Source: Sarcocystis neurona
Taxonomy: Eukaryota > Apicomplexa > Conoidasida > Eucoccidiorida > Sarcocystidae
Direction: 5' to 3'
DNA length: 64,000 nucleotides
Assembly: GCA_000727475.1 (NCBI GenBank)
Contig: KL647314.1
Location: 650,812-714,811, forward strand
Shown here: positions 24,200 through 36,290 of the stretch, one piece after another
Position numbering within the stretch: the stretch's first letter is position 1
Layout: each line of letters starts with the position of its first letter
Notes under the pieces: generated by a model
Database searches by the model: none
The model's input: the letters and a program-made list of their open reading frames with translations, nothing else
Told to the model about the DNA's origin: nothing
Program-made: the position numbers and the translations under genes

Positions 24200-27100
24200 A
24201 AAAGAGATTAGAACGAACAGCACACGAATAGAAAGAGAGAACTGTAAGTAGTAGACTACGCGCCTCTGCGGTGCAAACCGTATTGTAACAGTACCTGGAC
24301 GTCGACTTCAAAACAGACATCCGCAGCAAAACACCGACACACCAGCGCATCAACCACCTTGAACAACTCAATCGAAAGATGAAGAGCTTCTTCTTGTTGC
24401 CTTATCACTGTCGAACGGCTTCCCTACACGCGTTGGCCGCATCCAGGTCTGTACGGATACAAGCGTAAATGCATAACAAATGTGTAGATCTACACAGGGG
24501 TGCGAAGACCGAGAAACAATGAAATTTTCAATCTCCTGCGAATGCGGAAGTCGAGCAAATTACAAAAATCTTTTGGTGAGGACACAGCTTCACACAGATT
24601 CAGGTGCTGTTCCTCTACGGCTTTTCTCCCACTGCTGGACACTGGCACTATACAGTCATTTATTGTGTAACTCAAACAAAGCGAGGAAGAGACTTATTCC
24701 CACACATGACAGTTCAAGCATGTGGAATTCCTCTGGCATGCCCCTCAACAGACTTCGTGGTGAGTTCTTTTTTGTCTAACAGCTTTTTGAATGACACCTT
24801 GTGTGATGGCGGCAACTTCTGTCTCCTTTTCACAAACAAGGTGTGTCTGTTCTGCATGAGCGCATGTTTCGTATGCTGCATACATCATGCCTCTGACCTG
24901 CATTACCTTTCGTGTCCGGCTGCTACTTTCACACGGCAAGTGTACCCGCGGTCTCAAGTCCGCCACACGCCAATATAAAGCAACATGCAGACGGTTTTCC
25001 ATGTGAGTGGTGCTTCTGTTGTGTAACATGCGTGGCCCTCTCAAAAATACGTGAGAATGGTTACACATGTATGTACATACATCTGCGCAAGAGAGGTCAC
25101 GCACACGTGACCACGCTAAGATTGTCCCTTCAACTAATCAGCTCTAAATATGGGCACACAGATGCGTACGCATGTGTGCAGCAGTGCAAGTATACGTGTG
25201 TTACTACCGGAGTGTAAACGTAGACACGGGATCACACACGCTGCCTCACTACAACTGTCGAATTCTGCACATACATATATAAATGTACATCTACGTTTAG
25301 GTTCATGAACATTAACTATATATATGCGGAAAGACGCAGAAGTACGTATGCGTGTATGAATGTATATATGCGTAAATAACCTCCTGTGCCCACAGAGAGG
25401 TAAAAAAAGTCGCTGGATGCTTTTGTAAAAAGTGACACCCTAGGACAATAAAGATCTTGTTGAAAGCACTACCTGAAGCGACCAGAGTCTACAGATGCAA
25501 TATGCACTATCTCACCAAGATACGCTAGTTGGTATTCCGATTAGCGTGACGCACCGAGAGAACAATGTCAGATTAACAAATCAGGCAAAGCCTTCATTCT
25601 GCGCTTTGAAGTGGTACCATGAGATGGCCTCTGTACAGTAAAATATTCGCAGAACTATACACCGCACACCGTGAAACTGAGAGATGCGCTAAACAGTAAA
25701 ATCTATATTTTACTATAGATTTTACTCTACACATCACTTAGTGAGAAGACAACGGTAAAATCTATGAACCTTGAGTGTGACTATGCAGCAAGGATTCCAC
25801 TGTTCCAGATGGTTACGCTGTGCAAGCACACCCATGTAAACGATCTCCTTTCCCCTGAAATCACTCATTGTGGTGCGCTGTCTCATGAAGGAACCAATAC
25901 TAAAACTGCTGCTGTATCGCCGCGTTAATCGCTACACGTCCTCCATAAAAGCAGGCACTACTACATTTTGACAAATACGCAAACTGCGCACACTACGCCT
26001 TCGTGTCTCCAAAGGTCGTAGAGTGAAATCATGGCTTGAGAGTAGTGCAAAAATGTTCACCTTGTAGTAACTTGTGGATGTACGAAAAGACGTGGTGGAT
26101 TGCAGAAGAATCCACCAAAGGTGAGCACGTCAAAAAGCACGATATCATACGTATAAATGAGAACTCAAAATGGTAGCATATTAGACAGGGTCTCCAAGAA
26201 GCCGCATGTGCGGGCGTCCAGCATGGACACTTACACTTTGTCCTTGTTAGAAACATCAATAATACGTAAAGTAGCGTACGCTGCATACAGACACATTGTT
26301 AACGTAATCAGCTACACACCACTCGCACGAGCGGTACACCTCATATGCCACCACGCTTTGAACACTTTTAACACAAAGACAAGGACACGTAAGTGGAAAC
26401 TCTGTAACTTGTATGCTATGGAGTGTGCGACTGACTCACTCAGGTAAGGTGTAGGCGTGACTGAATCAGAAGGAGGAAGGCAAACATGTTGCTCGTCTTA
26501 TCCTCATCTGTGTCCACGTAAAGTGAGCTTCACACGCGCACACATGTTAAGCTACCATACACGTATTCAAATACGTCCCTAGTGTGCACCAGAACACCTC
26601 CAGAAGGCGGGTTTTTCATAGTTGTCTTCCCGTCTTTGAGATACAGTGCGTCAGCATTACAGGTGGTCGTACGCCGACGTCACTGCAGAGATTCCGTAGA
26701 GACTTCTTTCTTACATCTCGAGCAAGAGGCAGGAACAGTGACGACACCAAAGGGGACAAAATGCGAACTCACTATACACGGTTGACCCTACACGTAAGAA
26801 CGTTGTCTCCAATTCACGCAGATGCAAGAAGCGAAGGTGGATAGTCGGCCTCACGAGACGACATGCAACAACTAAAAGGAAGTTTTCTGTTGCCTGTTAA
26901 AGTTCAAATATGGCAAAGGTGGTGAAAAAGAGTAAGTAAAGAGGAACGTAGGCCTCCTGCGGAACTTTCAGAATACTTTGTCCTTCGGTGCGTAATGCAC
27001 AAAATATTCCTCCCACATCCTGAAACTCAAGTGTGACTGAAAGAGGAATGCTCACCCAGCCATTCTTCTAAAACGACCAGTGAATGGGAAGAGATAGTTC

Positions 27101-30100
27101 CAGGGCAATAAACAACAAATCTTAACGGTTTCCTTGAGACGGGCGAAAGAAGAAAGAAACTCTCTGGCGATGTGGCAACCAGACGGGCAAGAACCTTATA
27201 CTTCAAGAGCCACACTTGAAGCGCCCAGAAGAAGCATGACAGAAAACGGACTATGTCACGTACGCTTCCTTTCAAGATGCAGTCCCGCTGCAGAAACTTG
27301 TACGCCTGCAGTGTCTGTATATTTCCCCTTTCACCAAAGTGGTTCACTTAGATTGTTAGCGTATTCGATATGTATATATATATACACATATATGCACGCA
27401 TACGTATGTAGAGAATAATCACAACTTCGAGGTAGCAGCAGATTCTGCCCATCACAGACAGACTTTCTCTTTGGAACATCGTAAAAGCGTGTAGCGGTTG
27501 TTGCGTACCACGTTCGAAAAGTGCAGCAAGAACTCAACAGACGGCTAACAAGACTCCTTGTACGTTTGACACTGAAAGCAGAGAAAGCATTGTACTGCCT
27601 TCTCTGTCACCAGGCTGCAAATACACTTGCAGGCACAGGTAAATTGTTAACAAAGTGGTTAATATCGCTGACCCCGCACGACTAGTGGGGGTTTCTACAT
27701 TTCCTCTTGTACTGCGCTATCTGACGTGTTGCTGTGGAAGTGTCAAGTGCCTCGAAGCACACGTATGTCACCCGTATGCTCACATATCTGTATATTTACA
27801 GCTGACCCGTTTCGTTCACGTACAAGTAACATGTGGGTACAAACTATATTCCCGTAGTGGTAGACGTACGGGCGTAGACTCGAACACAGTGTACCGGATA
27901 CAGGAAAATCCTTCAGTGACGCCTCGAAATATACAACGAGCTAAAAAAGTTGTCTAATAGGCGTGGATGAATAACTAGGAATATGACTAAAATTTGTCTA
28001 ATCCGTGTACAGACGAATATACGTATGAACAGTTAGGTGGATGGGTAGGCAGTTATACGTATGAATATTGAGAATTCAGCGCATTGTTGGGTCACGCTTT
28101 CAAGAGGGAAAAAGTAAGAATCACGCAGAGTCACCACCAAAAATCGCCATAATGTGAGGTGAATTTGTTCCTGTATGACAGCGACGCGTGTAGGAAAAAC
28201 AAAAAATATCAAGGAGGAAGAAGGTCGTTCGACACAGCGTGTTCGGAGAGAACATAGTAGTACTAGTGTTTTAGAGACGAGCGTCTGCTTGTCTTTTTCA
28301 CAATCGCACTTGATGCCCTACGGTCGAAAGATACTTCGGTGCATCTATATGTACAGTAGCAGTACGCGTATACCGTGAAAAGCGTATGTACGTGTATAAT
28401 TGTAGACGCGTGTACGAATGCATGTAACCAGAGTATATAGAGGGCGCTGCGTACTTATTAATACATGTTCGAAAAAAAAATATTGGATTGGTAAACAGAT
28501 GGGTCAGTCAATGCCGACAGCGATAGTGCTGGGCACAAACCTGCTAGACATGTGCGGATGACACGTAGTGCTTGTTAAACTAAACTCACACAAGTTACAT
28601 ATGCCTATGTGTGTATATATATATGGAGAGAGAGATTTGTGTAGGGCAATAGCTTCCAGCTTTCGTAGATTACTTTTCCGCGCCGGCACGACAGCAGCAT
28701 ACATCCGTTTAGACAGCCGCTTCTGCATCTGTAGCAGTGACCTCATCGCGTACAACGTCCACCAAGCTGTATGCGTGATTTACGTCACACTCTACGTGTG
28801 AAAACAGCTGTGCGCAGTAGGGGTGCCTCGTTCCAAGGCGCTTCGACAAATTTTTGACGCTGCAGCACATATTGGTGTAGGCGCACGCAGAGAGGGAGAC
28901 ACACACAGGCCTACACGCAGAAAGGCCAGTCATACGCGCTAGCCAGCACCTCTGTGTGTGGGCGTGTACTATTGTATATGCATACACTGTAGATATACAC
29001 GAAAATTATTGCACCTCCTTGCGAGTATGGATGAACCGAAGCGCGAGTGAACATATGCGGTTCCATGCGCAGCGTATCTGAATGTACGGGCACAACACAA
29101 GCGGCAGGTCAATGTGCTGCTGCGGCCCTTACATTCGTATATACGTCTAAGTATTGTACTCAGGTAAGCCTGTGTGTACAACCACAACACCTGGACGGCC
29201 AGAGCTGTGCATTACTTACAGCTACGGTGCACCTGCAAGGTTTGTGCCACTGCATGGCAGGGTCTTTGCAGGTAGCTGGGTATGTTTAGGTATGTACGTG
29301 TTACGGTACAAGTCTACTTCCACATGTATACACGTACAGCTGTGTCCTCGTGCAGCAGCCGGTGGACGTACACTTGTAGGTGTGTACCGACTCTTGTAAG
29401 TCTGTACGCGCCGAAGTGTACAAGCCAGTAACTAGCTACTGACTGATAAATTGTAACCTTTGAAGACGCGACACCATTCAATGCCAAGTTGTCACAAATT
29501 TGCTGTTACAGAACTTCCACCTTGAGGAGATTAAAAGTATTTTCAGAAGACGAAACAGGTACGCTACTGCTACGTCCATCATTTACGTAAATACACACAT
29601 GTGTACATGTCCTTGTACGTATAATTGTAGCCATCGGTGCCAAACTTCAGCGAACATGATCAGACTACCACATCACCGAAACATAACCTGTACATAGACG
29701 GAGTGAGCTAGAATGCCAGTGGAAAGGCCAAGCGACAGGGTCTTAAGTAGACCTACGTACATGTAGATCCGTATATTTCCGTATACACAGGTGTTCTTTC
29801 CGCACACAATAGACCTGTGTATATGCAGACAGGACAGTCGGACAGGCTGACGTACATGTCTTTATAAAAGATTTCAGTGTGTGTGCAACACTGGAGTAGT
29901 GTGCGAGGACGAAAAGAACTGTACGAATCGATCAGAGAACCCTGCAGAACTTCTCTCTTTCTGAATACAGAGGAGAGAATGAAAAAGGGACATCCGCGTA
30001 TTTGTAGACTTTAAAACTGGTGCAGGATATTGCCCCAGAAGGAACTACTAGAAACATGGAAAATCTATCCTGCGCCACCACCTGTATCCCTGAGTGTCTC

Positions 30101-31030
30101 AGCAACAAAAAGCCGGGGGAGGGTGCCCCTGTGCACACGCGACCGTCCGTCACAGAGGTGCGCGACTGTTCTAGTATCATTTACCATGTAATGCGTGCTC
30201 GTTTTCAAGGACCTCGTTGCGATACCGGATACCTCTGCGCGTAGGTCGAGCAAGCTTCTAATAAACCCACCGTCAGCGCTTTAAACCGAAGCTGGGTGAA
30301 GAAGGGTCAAGCTGCATACACCCCATCTGCAGTACCCTAAACTCGAAGAGAGAGCTTACAGTGTATGGCTGTACATGCACGCAGAGGTGCTACAGACGGA
30401 AAAAAGGAGGAGCGGGCGGCTAAAGTAGCGAAAAGCAGCGACCACGCAGGAAACGGCTTATAGCCATTACGCCCTGCGCAAATGCAATGAACAAAATGAC
30501 GTCTCAGCACACAACTATAGGCACAACGCCTACGTCCTGCACGCAAAATCAGTATGAGCTATAGGCATGGTGTGTAAGACCGACTACACCATCTATAATT
30601 ACAGCTTTCCATAGCAAGCAGAAGATTCCGATTTATTGCGCCGCCTTTGTATCGTGGTTTGAAAGATGGCATGAGCTCTCACACGTATGGTGACCTCTCT
30701 GTGCGAGTATCTCTGCCTGCACGTATACTCGCATGCCTTGCGCAACAGAACGAGGCCCAGAACATGCGTGTGTACGCACATATCCAAGTGCGTACATGCA
30801 AGCGTATACACACACCTACACGTATGTATACACATGCATACATACATACATATATACATACATACATACACACATACATACATGTATGCATACATACATA
30901 CACACACCAGATACACACATGCACACGAAGTGTACACACATGCGTACACGCCATATGTACATATGTGTGCATGTACATATATATATACATATATATATAT
31001 ACATATATATATATACACATACATATGTGC
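24200..31030. other. Unresolved stretch between two minus-strand exon sets
   Basis: No exon here could be joined confidently to its neighbours. Coding-like pieces on the minus strand are: near 24,630 (VEEQHLNLCEAVSS); near 24,830-24,760; near 30,090-29,990 (RFSMFLVVPSGAIS); and an exon start at about 29,969 after a strong acceptor (TCTCCTCTGTATTCAG). They would fit missing exons of one long gene. The rest is CA/TA/TG-rich, with a strong TACA/TATA field at 30,830-31,020. No RNA gene was recognised. Confidence 0.4.
25695..25726. repeat. Perfect 13-bp hairpin, 6-nt loop
   Basis: The arms AGTAAAATCTATA and TATAGATTTTACT are exact reverse complements. A further partial copy (GGTAAAATCTATGAA) follows about 27 bases downstream, so the motif GTAAAATCTAT occurs three times within 75 bases. 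Confidence 0.85.
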
Positions 31031-31032
31031 AC

Positions 31033-34000
31033 CTGCGCATAGGGGTGTCGAGGCCCTTGGTACAACCGCAGACGAATCGCAGTTCCAGGTCTATGGATTC
31101 TCAAACCAACTTCATTCACCTGGATAGTGGGCTCATCTGCGCCAGACACACATCTCGCAGAAGTCTCAAATGTACTCAATTTTTGCGCTCTCAAAAAAAT
31201 ATCTTAACGCATCCATGCCTATGCAGAAAAATGTACCGTATCACATGTAGAAATTTGCGCGCAAGTACGGACGCGAGCCACAAGTAGAGCGCAATGCACA
31301 TGTACGCATGAACGCACACACACATGTAGATGAGCTAATACATATCCAGGTATCCGCAGGTACAGCACATAGGCAACGCCATATTACAGTACATCAGCAC
31401 GCCCACGGAAAGGCTTGAGCATGTGAATAATACGTAAATCGATATCCCTGAACGAACAGGAAGCAGAGATATATGTGTATACATATATGCAACTAAACAA
31501 ATAAATATATGCATATGAATTCATATACATGTGTTACTCATGTAGCGGTGAACCATCTGATATACATCTGGACGTGTAGAGAGGAGGGTACAGCATGCAC
31601 ATACATGCTGTATGTGCATACAAATTTATGCATATACACCGTCGACTACACACATCCAAGCGTACGTATTTCTGCTGTCAAAGAGTAATAACACCTGGTG
31701 CGCTCATCTTTTGGTAGAAATAATGCATGCATCCTGCAGGTTGTAAAGGGTGTAGAGAAGTCGAAAGCCTGGTATCTTTAGCTCGCGGAGCAACGTGTTG
31801 TAGTTTTTGTGCTGAAAGAAGTTATTCGTCAGCTCGCGTCGATCACTGTATCGGTGCTCCGATCAAATTGTGCACTCAGGTGTCCCTTCTGATGGAAGCT
31901 ACCAAAGGGCTTTTTAGTGTGACTGTACACGCACCCGTATGCCACCATACTGCTTACGTTCACCTTCGTGGCAGTGCAGATACACCAAGCAATTCCATCG
32001 TAACACTACTTACATGTGTCTGTGCCATTGCACGCAGTTCTTGCTCGCCACAAAGTAAATAACTCTCGTGCGACCGTACAAGAGTAACTGCGCAGCAGTG
32101 CGCGATTACCCGCAAGACTCTACGTATCACTTTGAATGCCCGTATAGACACCCACCTGCATAGTTCAACCACTTTGCCTCCGTACCAGTATACTCAGAAA
32201 AGCAGACAAGCCCATTGTTTGTGCACTTTCTTGTATCAGTTGGTTGCAAAAGCGGAGCTGATTACCTCTCTTTGTGTCCGTTCGTTTACTCACCTGTACA
32301 ACCATACGGATATATACCTGTATACGTGGATTCATTAGTTTATGCATGTATGACCTTAGATGCAAATGTATCTGGAGCTGCAAAGACCACAGTGGGTGCT
32401 TGAAGTAAAAAGTTTATGACCTGTCACACACGATTCATATCAGTTTGCGTGCAAAGGTGCGAAATTGGTTATAACTCCAAAAAATCTACATATGTTTACA
32501 AGTGTGTGTACGTATGTGTGTATATATATATTAATACGTAGCAGCAACCTACTTACGTACGGCACAGGACTGTTGTGATATTCAGCAACAAAATACTTCT
32601 TTTGAAGTTGTTCGTTAAGATAGTCGTCAGCACCTGCGGCCTCTTTACAGCTCACCCAGCTCTGTGAGGTACTCGTGTGCGTGTAAATACACGTACACAT
32701 ATTCATGTATGCATGTGACGGCCTTTTTTAACTGTACAACTCTTGCTGCAGAAGACACTACTGCGCCGTTGTCCTTTGACCTGCTCTCATTCCGAGTGGC
32801 CCACGTCGCGCCTTCCATACAAGAATACACGTGGAGACATCTGCACTGTTACTTGTGCATACACCTGCGTGCTTCAATCATATCAACGACTACTGCAGGG
32901 CAACGACGCGACTGTACGCGTGCTCGCAGAGGCAGGAGAGGGTCACCAGTTGGTTTTTTCCCGCTCTTCCCCTGTGCGTCACATTCACCCGGATCTTCGA
33001 TTACGGCTGCGCACCGTATATTGATTGCTTTAACGGCGAACGGGTGGACAAAACGTGATTGTACGCCGTTCAGCGTTTCGAGCCGGAGGCTCTTTTTGTG
33101 TGTCGTCCTCGCACCACCAGCTACATCGGCAAGACAGACGCAGCAGAGCCCGACATTAGTGCAGTGTACTCCCAAGTATCTGGTAAAGTGTACGTATGCT
33201 TGCGGGTCACGGTATATCTCCTGAATTTTGAAGACGCAGTGTAGTCCAGCTGCACGGGAACGTATGGGTGCTCTCACGCGTGTACCCTCCTGTACCTACG
33301 TTCCGAGGATGCACGTATCTACACACACACGTGCATATATACGCCCGGGTTCCTGTCGGCGCCCCTTTTCCTGCGTATCCGCGTACACCTTACAGGCAGC
33401 CCCCCCAGAAGTCCTGCTGAGAAGTGTTTTATGGTTGCCTAGTCAGGTTACCTTGTCTTGCACAGCTTCGCGAGGGTGAGCTTCTCGTATCGAGCGCGTA
33501 GTTTGTCGTGAACGTAGTGACACACGTATCTTCGCATACATAAACCTGACACCTGAATACGTGTAGACGGTGAGGAAATCGCTGAAACCCATTTCTCTGA
33601 CATGCGTGTCACAGCGAAGAACACTCCTTTGTGTGAAGGTAATTCACTTTTTCTCTCATTTGGCATGGGTGAACCCAGCTGGATGACGGCGATGTGTTGA
33701 AAAAGAGCTGCAGGCCAGCAGACACCACTGGCACCACAGAACGTCTTGTTCGCCTTGTAGGTACAAGGCGGCACCAGGTATCCACAGATGCCTCGGGATG
33801 ACTGTCTCCGATATAGACTCGTAGGGCCACATCTACACGTAAGTGAGCCACACACATACGTGAACATTATCTGTACGTGTATGGGCAGACGAGCACACGC
33901 ACGGTGCTTTAACCGTTGCGCCGGTGACAGACCACGTAAACTTGCCAAACAGCTCCCTATGACGGAGATCCACGGAGGGACTGGCAGGCACAAATTCATG

Positions 34001-34313
34001 TGTTGAACGTGTGCGAACATGTGGAACTACACGCATATACTCTCCTGGTGTACAAATGCATAGATATACGTATCTACTGATATCAAGGTACTATACGTCA
34101 GCACACCGTTAGGAGGATCTGAATGTTGTAAGTTATATGCATACACGATTCCCACGTACACTTCTCAGTGCACTACACGTGACGTGGATCTCGTCTATTC
34201 TGTTCTCAGTAGTTTGAAACTGGTTCTCCTCTGCGCTGTTGTCGACGACGTGCCACAAAGCTTCCTCCTCGCTGAGGGCCTCACGGGAAGGTATCAAGCG
34301 TTTCACACCAAAG
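31033..34313 (-). CDS. Five-exon coding segment, unknown function; possible 5' part of the large minus-strand gene
   Basis: Exons 34313-34177, 33791-33648, 33552-33452, 32087-32014 and 31153-31033 join in frame (phases 2-1-1-0-2, ending 0). The donor after 32014 is GTAAGT and the acceptor before 34313 is TCGTTCAG; others are weaker (GTGAAT, GTAACC, GTAGTG). Coding-like stretches are SREALSEEEALWHVVDNSAE, IAVIQLGSPMPNERKS and KIRVSLRSRQTTRSIREAHP, then RVIYFVASKNCVQWHRH and LRIHRPGTAIRLRLYQGPR. A strand-then-helix ending in 'QWHRH' is reminiscent of a PH-type domain end, but this is only suggestive. Two overlapping frames are open in exons 33791-33648 and 33552-33452; I chose the one that keeps phase. 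The strand, intron style and open ends suit the gene at 5.3-24.2 kb. Confidence 0.45.
31595..31619. repeat. Perfect 11-bp hairpin, 3-nt loop
   Basis: The arms ATGCACATACA and TGTATGTGCAT flank TGC. It lies in the intron between exons 32087-32014 and 31153-31033. Confidence 0.8.
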
Positions 34314-34764
34314 CTGAACGAGTAGACGCACACTGTCTCACTTCCGGTGCTTTACATTTCTCTTCCACACTGAAGGAACGCTAGTGGAAAAGCGTTCCAT
34401 CGATACGTATATATATATATATATGCATCAAGCTCGAAGATGGCTTGTGTTGCACCACAATCCGTTGCCTGGAAGAATAATTGTTGAGGCGAGCAAGATG
34501 TAAGTACATACACATACGTGTATATGGAACACAAGACGTCAACTATGAAGCATGCATGAAGTAACACCTGGTTACACAGACCTTGAAGTACAGTGCGTGT
34601 ACATGTGAGCCCTTCGTGCACGCAGCAGTAATACTCCTCTTTCTCGCAGTAGCCTGCATCGTCATTGCTTCCAAGAACTGTGCGTACAGAGAATGGTGTA
34701 TTAACACATACGAAAGATCATCATCTTCGTCGTTTTTCTCCTCCTCAGGTGCACGTGAGCATAC

Positions 34765-35013
34765 TTAAATCCTCAAAAGGAATACTTCCTTTTCTTTCCA
34801 GACCACGGACAGAACAGCTTTCGTTCCGCCTAGCACACGCAATGTTATCCATATGCACGCACAGATGTACACACGCATGCACAACCATTCACTTCTTGCA
34901 ACCCTGTTCCCTCCACTATATTCGACCTGCTTCTGTTCTTTCCCGGCTACAGCCTTCTCTCTAGCCTCCCTGACGCAGAAGTCTCCATCCTCCCTCCCTC
35001 TCTTCTCCTCCAT
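34765..35013 (-). CDS. Candidate first exon of the minus-strand gene (weak)
   Basis: An ATG at 35013 opens a charged frame (MEEKRGREDGDFCVREAREK) that stays open for 82 codons. Possible donors are CAG|GTC or AGG|GTT after about 30-40 codons. None gives phase 2, which the next confident exon (34313) requires, so at least one more exon would be needed. The opposite strand is pyrimidine-rich and also open. The C-terminal half resembles translated CA/TG-rich DNA and is unlikely to be coding. Confidence 0.25.
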   Translation of the reverse strand: MEEKRGREDGDFCVREAREKAVAGKEQKQVEYSGGNRVARSEWLCMRVYICACIWITLRVLGGTKAVLSVVWKEKEVFLLRI

Positions 35014-35039
35014 CCCCCTTCACGCCCCACGTGCGACAG

Positions 35040-35996
35040 AAGCCGCCAGAGCAACCGACACTTTTCAACTGCTGCAGCTAATCAAAAATCCTTCTGCAGC
35101 GGCCTGTAGATACGCAGCCCTATACCTCTGCGCACCCTATACCGCGGACACATCTCAGCAAGATGAGTCGTCGAACTTCTGCTGTAACAAGTATTGCAGT
35201 TGAAAGTGCTAACGGGGTCGAAAAGGAACCGTTGCAGTCAAAGAGTTCGTGACACGAATCAAGGCTATGTAACATGAAAAGAAGTGTTGCCCTTAGTAGC
35301 ACACAGCGGGCTATTTTGCTATGCGTCATGACAGCACAGTAATAACGAACATGTCGCTGTAACAACGAAGGCGTTCCAAAGACGAACTCTTTCTTGTACT
35401 TAAAACAATTACGGCTTTTGAAATGCAACGGCTCGCTTTTCACCGTGTTCTCGTCTCTTGAGGTGTGCACACTTGACCGCTGATTCAAATGAATATCACT
35501 CCCAGCATGCATCCCCTTGTGTTCTTAAAAAAATCTCTATCATCCTTGACATGCCTCTCCGTAATCCCGACCCACTTATCTTTCCATCTCGCTTTAGCAA
35601 GCCGTTACCGGTCCCTTACCCACACGGGAACCCCTGGGTGCTACTACTTCCATCATTTATCACCTTGACTCCTCTCTTCTTGCTGATTCTCTCCTAATTC
35701 CTCCGCCCCTTCCATTCTTTCTCCAGCAGTTGTCATCTTCGACATCTCTGTTCCAGTACAAATCATATTCTCACTTTTAATTATCTCCAACCTTTTGCAT
35801 TCGCCGACGAATGCAGCGCAGGTTACTCCACTATATCGTCTCCTTTCGTCATTCTTTGCCTCTCCTTTACCTGTGTGTGGTCGCCGCTATCTGGAGGATA
35901 CAGAACACCACACCAGTTGCCCATTTATTCCTCATTCCTTCGCATCCCACCCGGATATGATACTTTTCTGCCTCGCTTTTCCTGATTACCTCCTCT
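35040..35996. other. Non-coding interval, pyrimidine-rich on the plus strand
   Basis: This lies downstream (3') of the HMG-box gene and upstream of the candidate minus-strand first exon. It is moderately C/T-rich on the plus strand, so the 3' UTR of the HMG gene would be purine-rich. No exon or RNA gene was recognised. Confidence 0.5.
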
Positions 35997-36290
35997 TCAC
36001 TGCTTCTTAAAGGCAGCCATCTCTGTAAGATAACGGGCCTTGTCCTGCGCAGCCATATCTTCAAAGCGTTTTCTTTCTTCCGGCTGAAGTTTTCCCCAAG
36101 CCTCTCCCACCATCTTCCCTACTTTCGTCATCTGGGACTTCAGTTCAGGATTTGCGTTCACAATTTCTAGTCTTTTTTCCTTCGCAAAAAACATAAACGC
36201 AGACAGACCCCGGCGTGGTGCATTTGGATCTTTCTTCCTGCGCACCACGCGCTTCTTCTTGTCGGAGCTTGCTGGTGCGTCTTTCGCCAT
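35997..36290 (-). CDS. HMG-box DNA-binding protein, NHP6/HMGB type
   Basis: A single uninterrupted frame of 97 residues runs from ATG at 36290 to TGA at 35999-35997. Residues 1-20 are a basic tail (KKKRVVRRKK) leading into the hallmark DPNAPRRGLSAFMFF. Conserved box positions follow: KEKR, NPEL, KVGKMVGEAWGKL, EERKRFEDMAAQDKARY. The single box with a short basic N-terminus and no acidic C-tail matches yeast NHP6 and the small apicomplexan HMGB proteins, which bend DNA non-specifically and assist nucleosome remodelling. Upstream in-frame codons to 36491 lack an ATG, so the start at 36290 is preferred. The coding sequence is intron-less, unlike the neighbouring split genes. Confidence 0.96.
   Translation of the reverse strand: MAKDAPASSDKKKRVVRRKKDPNAPRRGLSAFMFFAKEKRLEIVNANPELKSQMTKVGKMVGEAWGKLQPEERKRFEDMAAQDKARYLTEMAAFKKQ

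Noticed and set aside
24026..24241. Plus-strand exon between TTACAG and GTAAGT at 24.03-24.24 kb
   Set aside because: The minus strand offers a classical polypyrimidine acceptor (GTATTTCCCAG) and a GTAAGC donor and joins the next exon in phase; the plus-strand version has no partner exon.
30599..31127. Tyr/Ile/His/Thr-rich frames around 30.6-31.1 kb
   Set aside because: They translate TACA/TATA microsatellite DNA; similar frames appear wherever such repeats occur.
33452..33791. AP2-type DNA-binding domain (frame with HKGVFFAVTRMSEKWVSA)
   Set aside because: The resemblance to an ApiAP2 start depends on reading through a GT...AG interval that behaves as an intron. Splicing at the GTGAAT donor and TATTCAG acceptor removes this segment and keeps phase with neighbouring exons.
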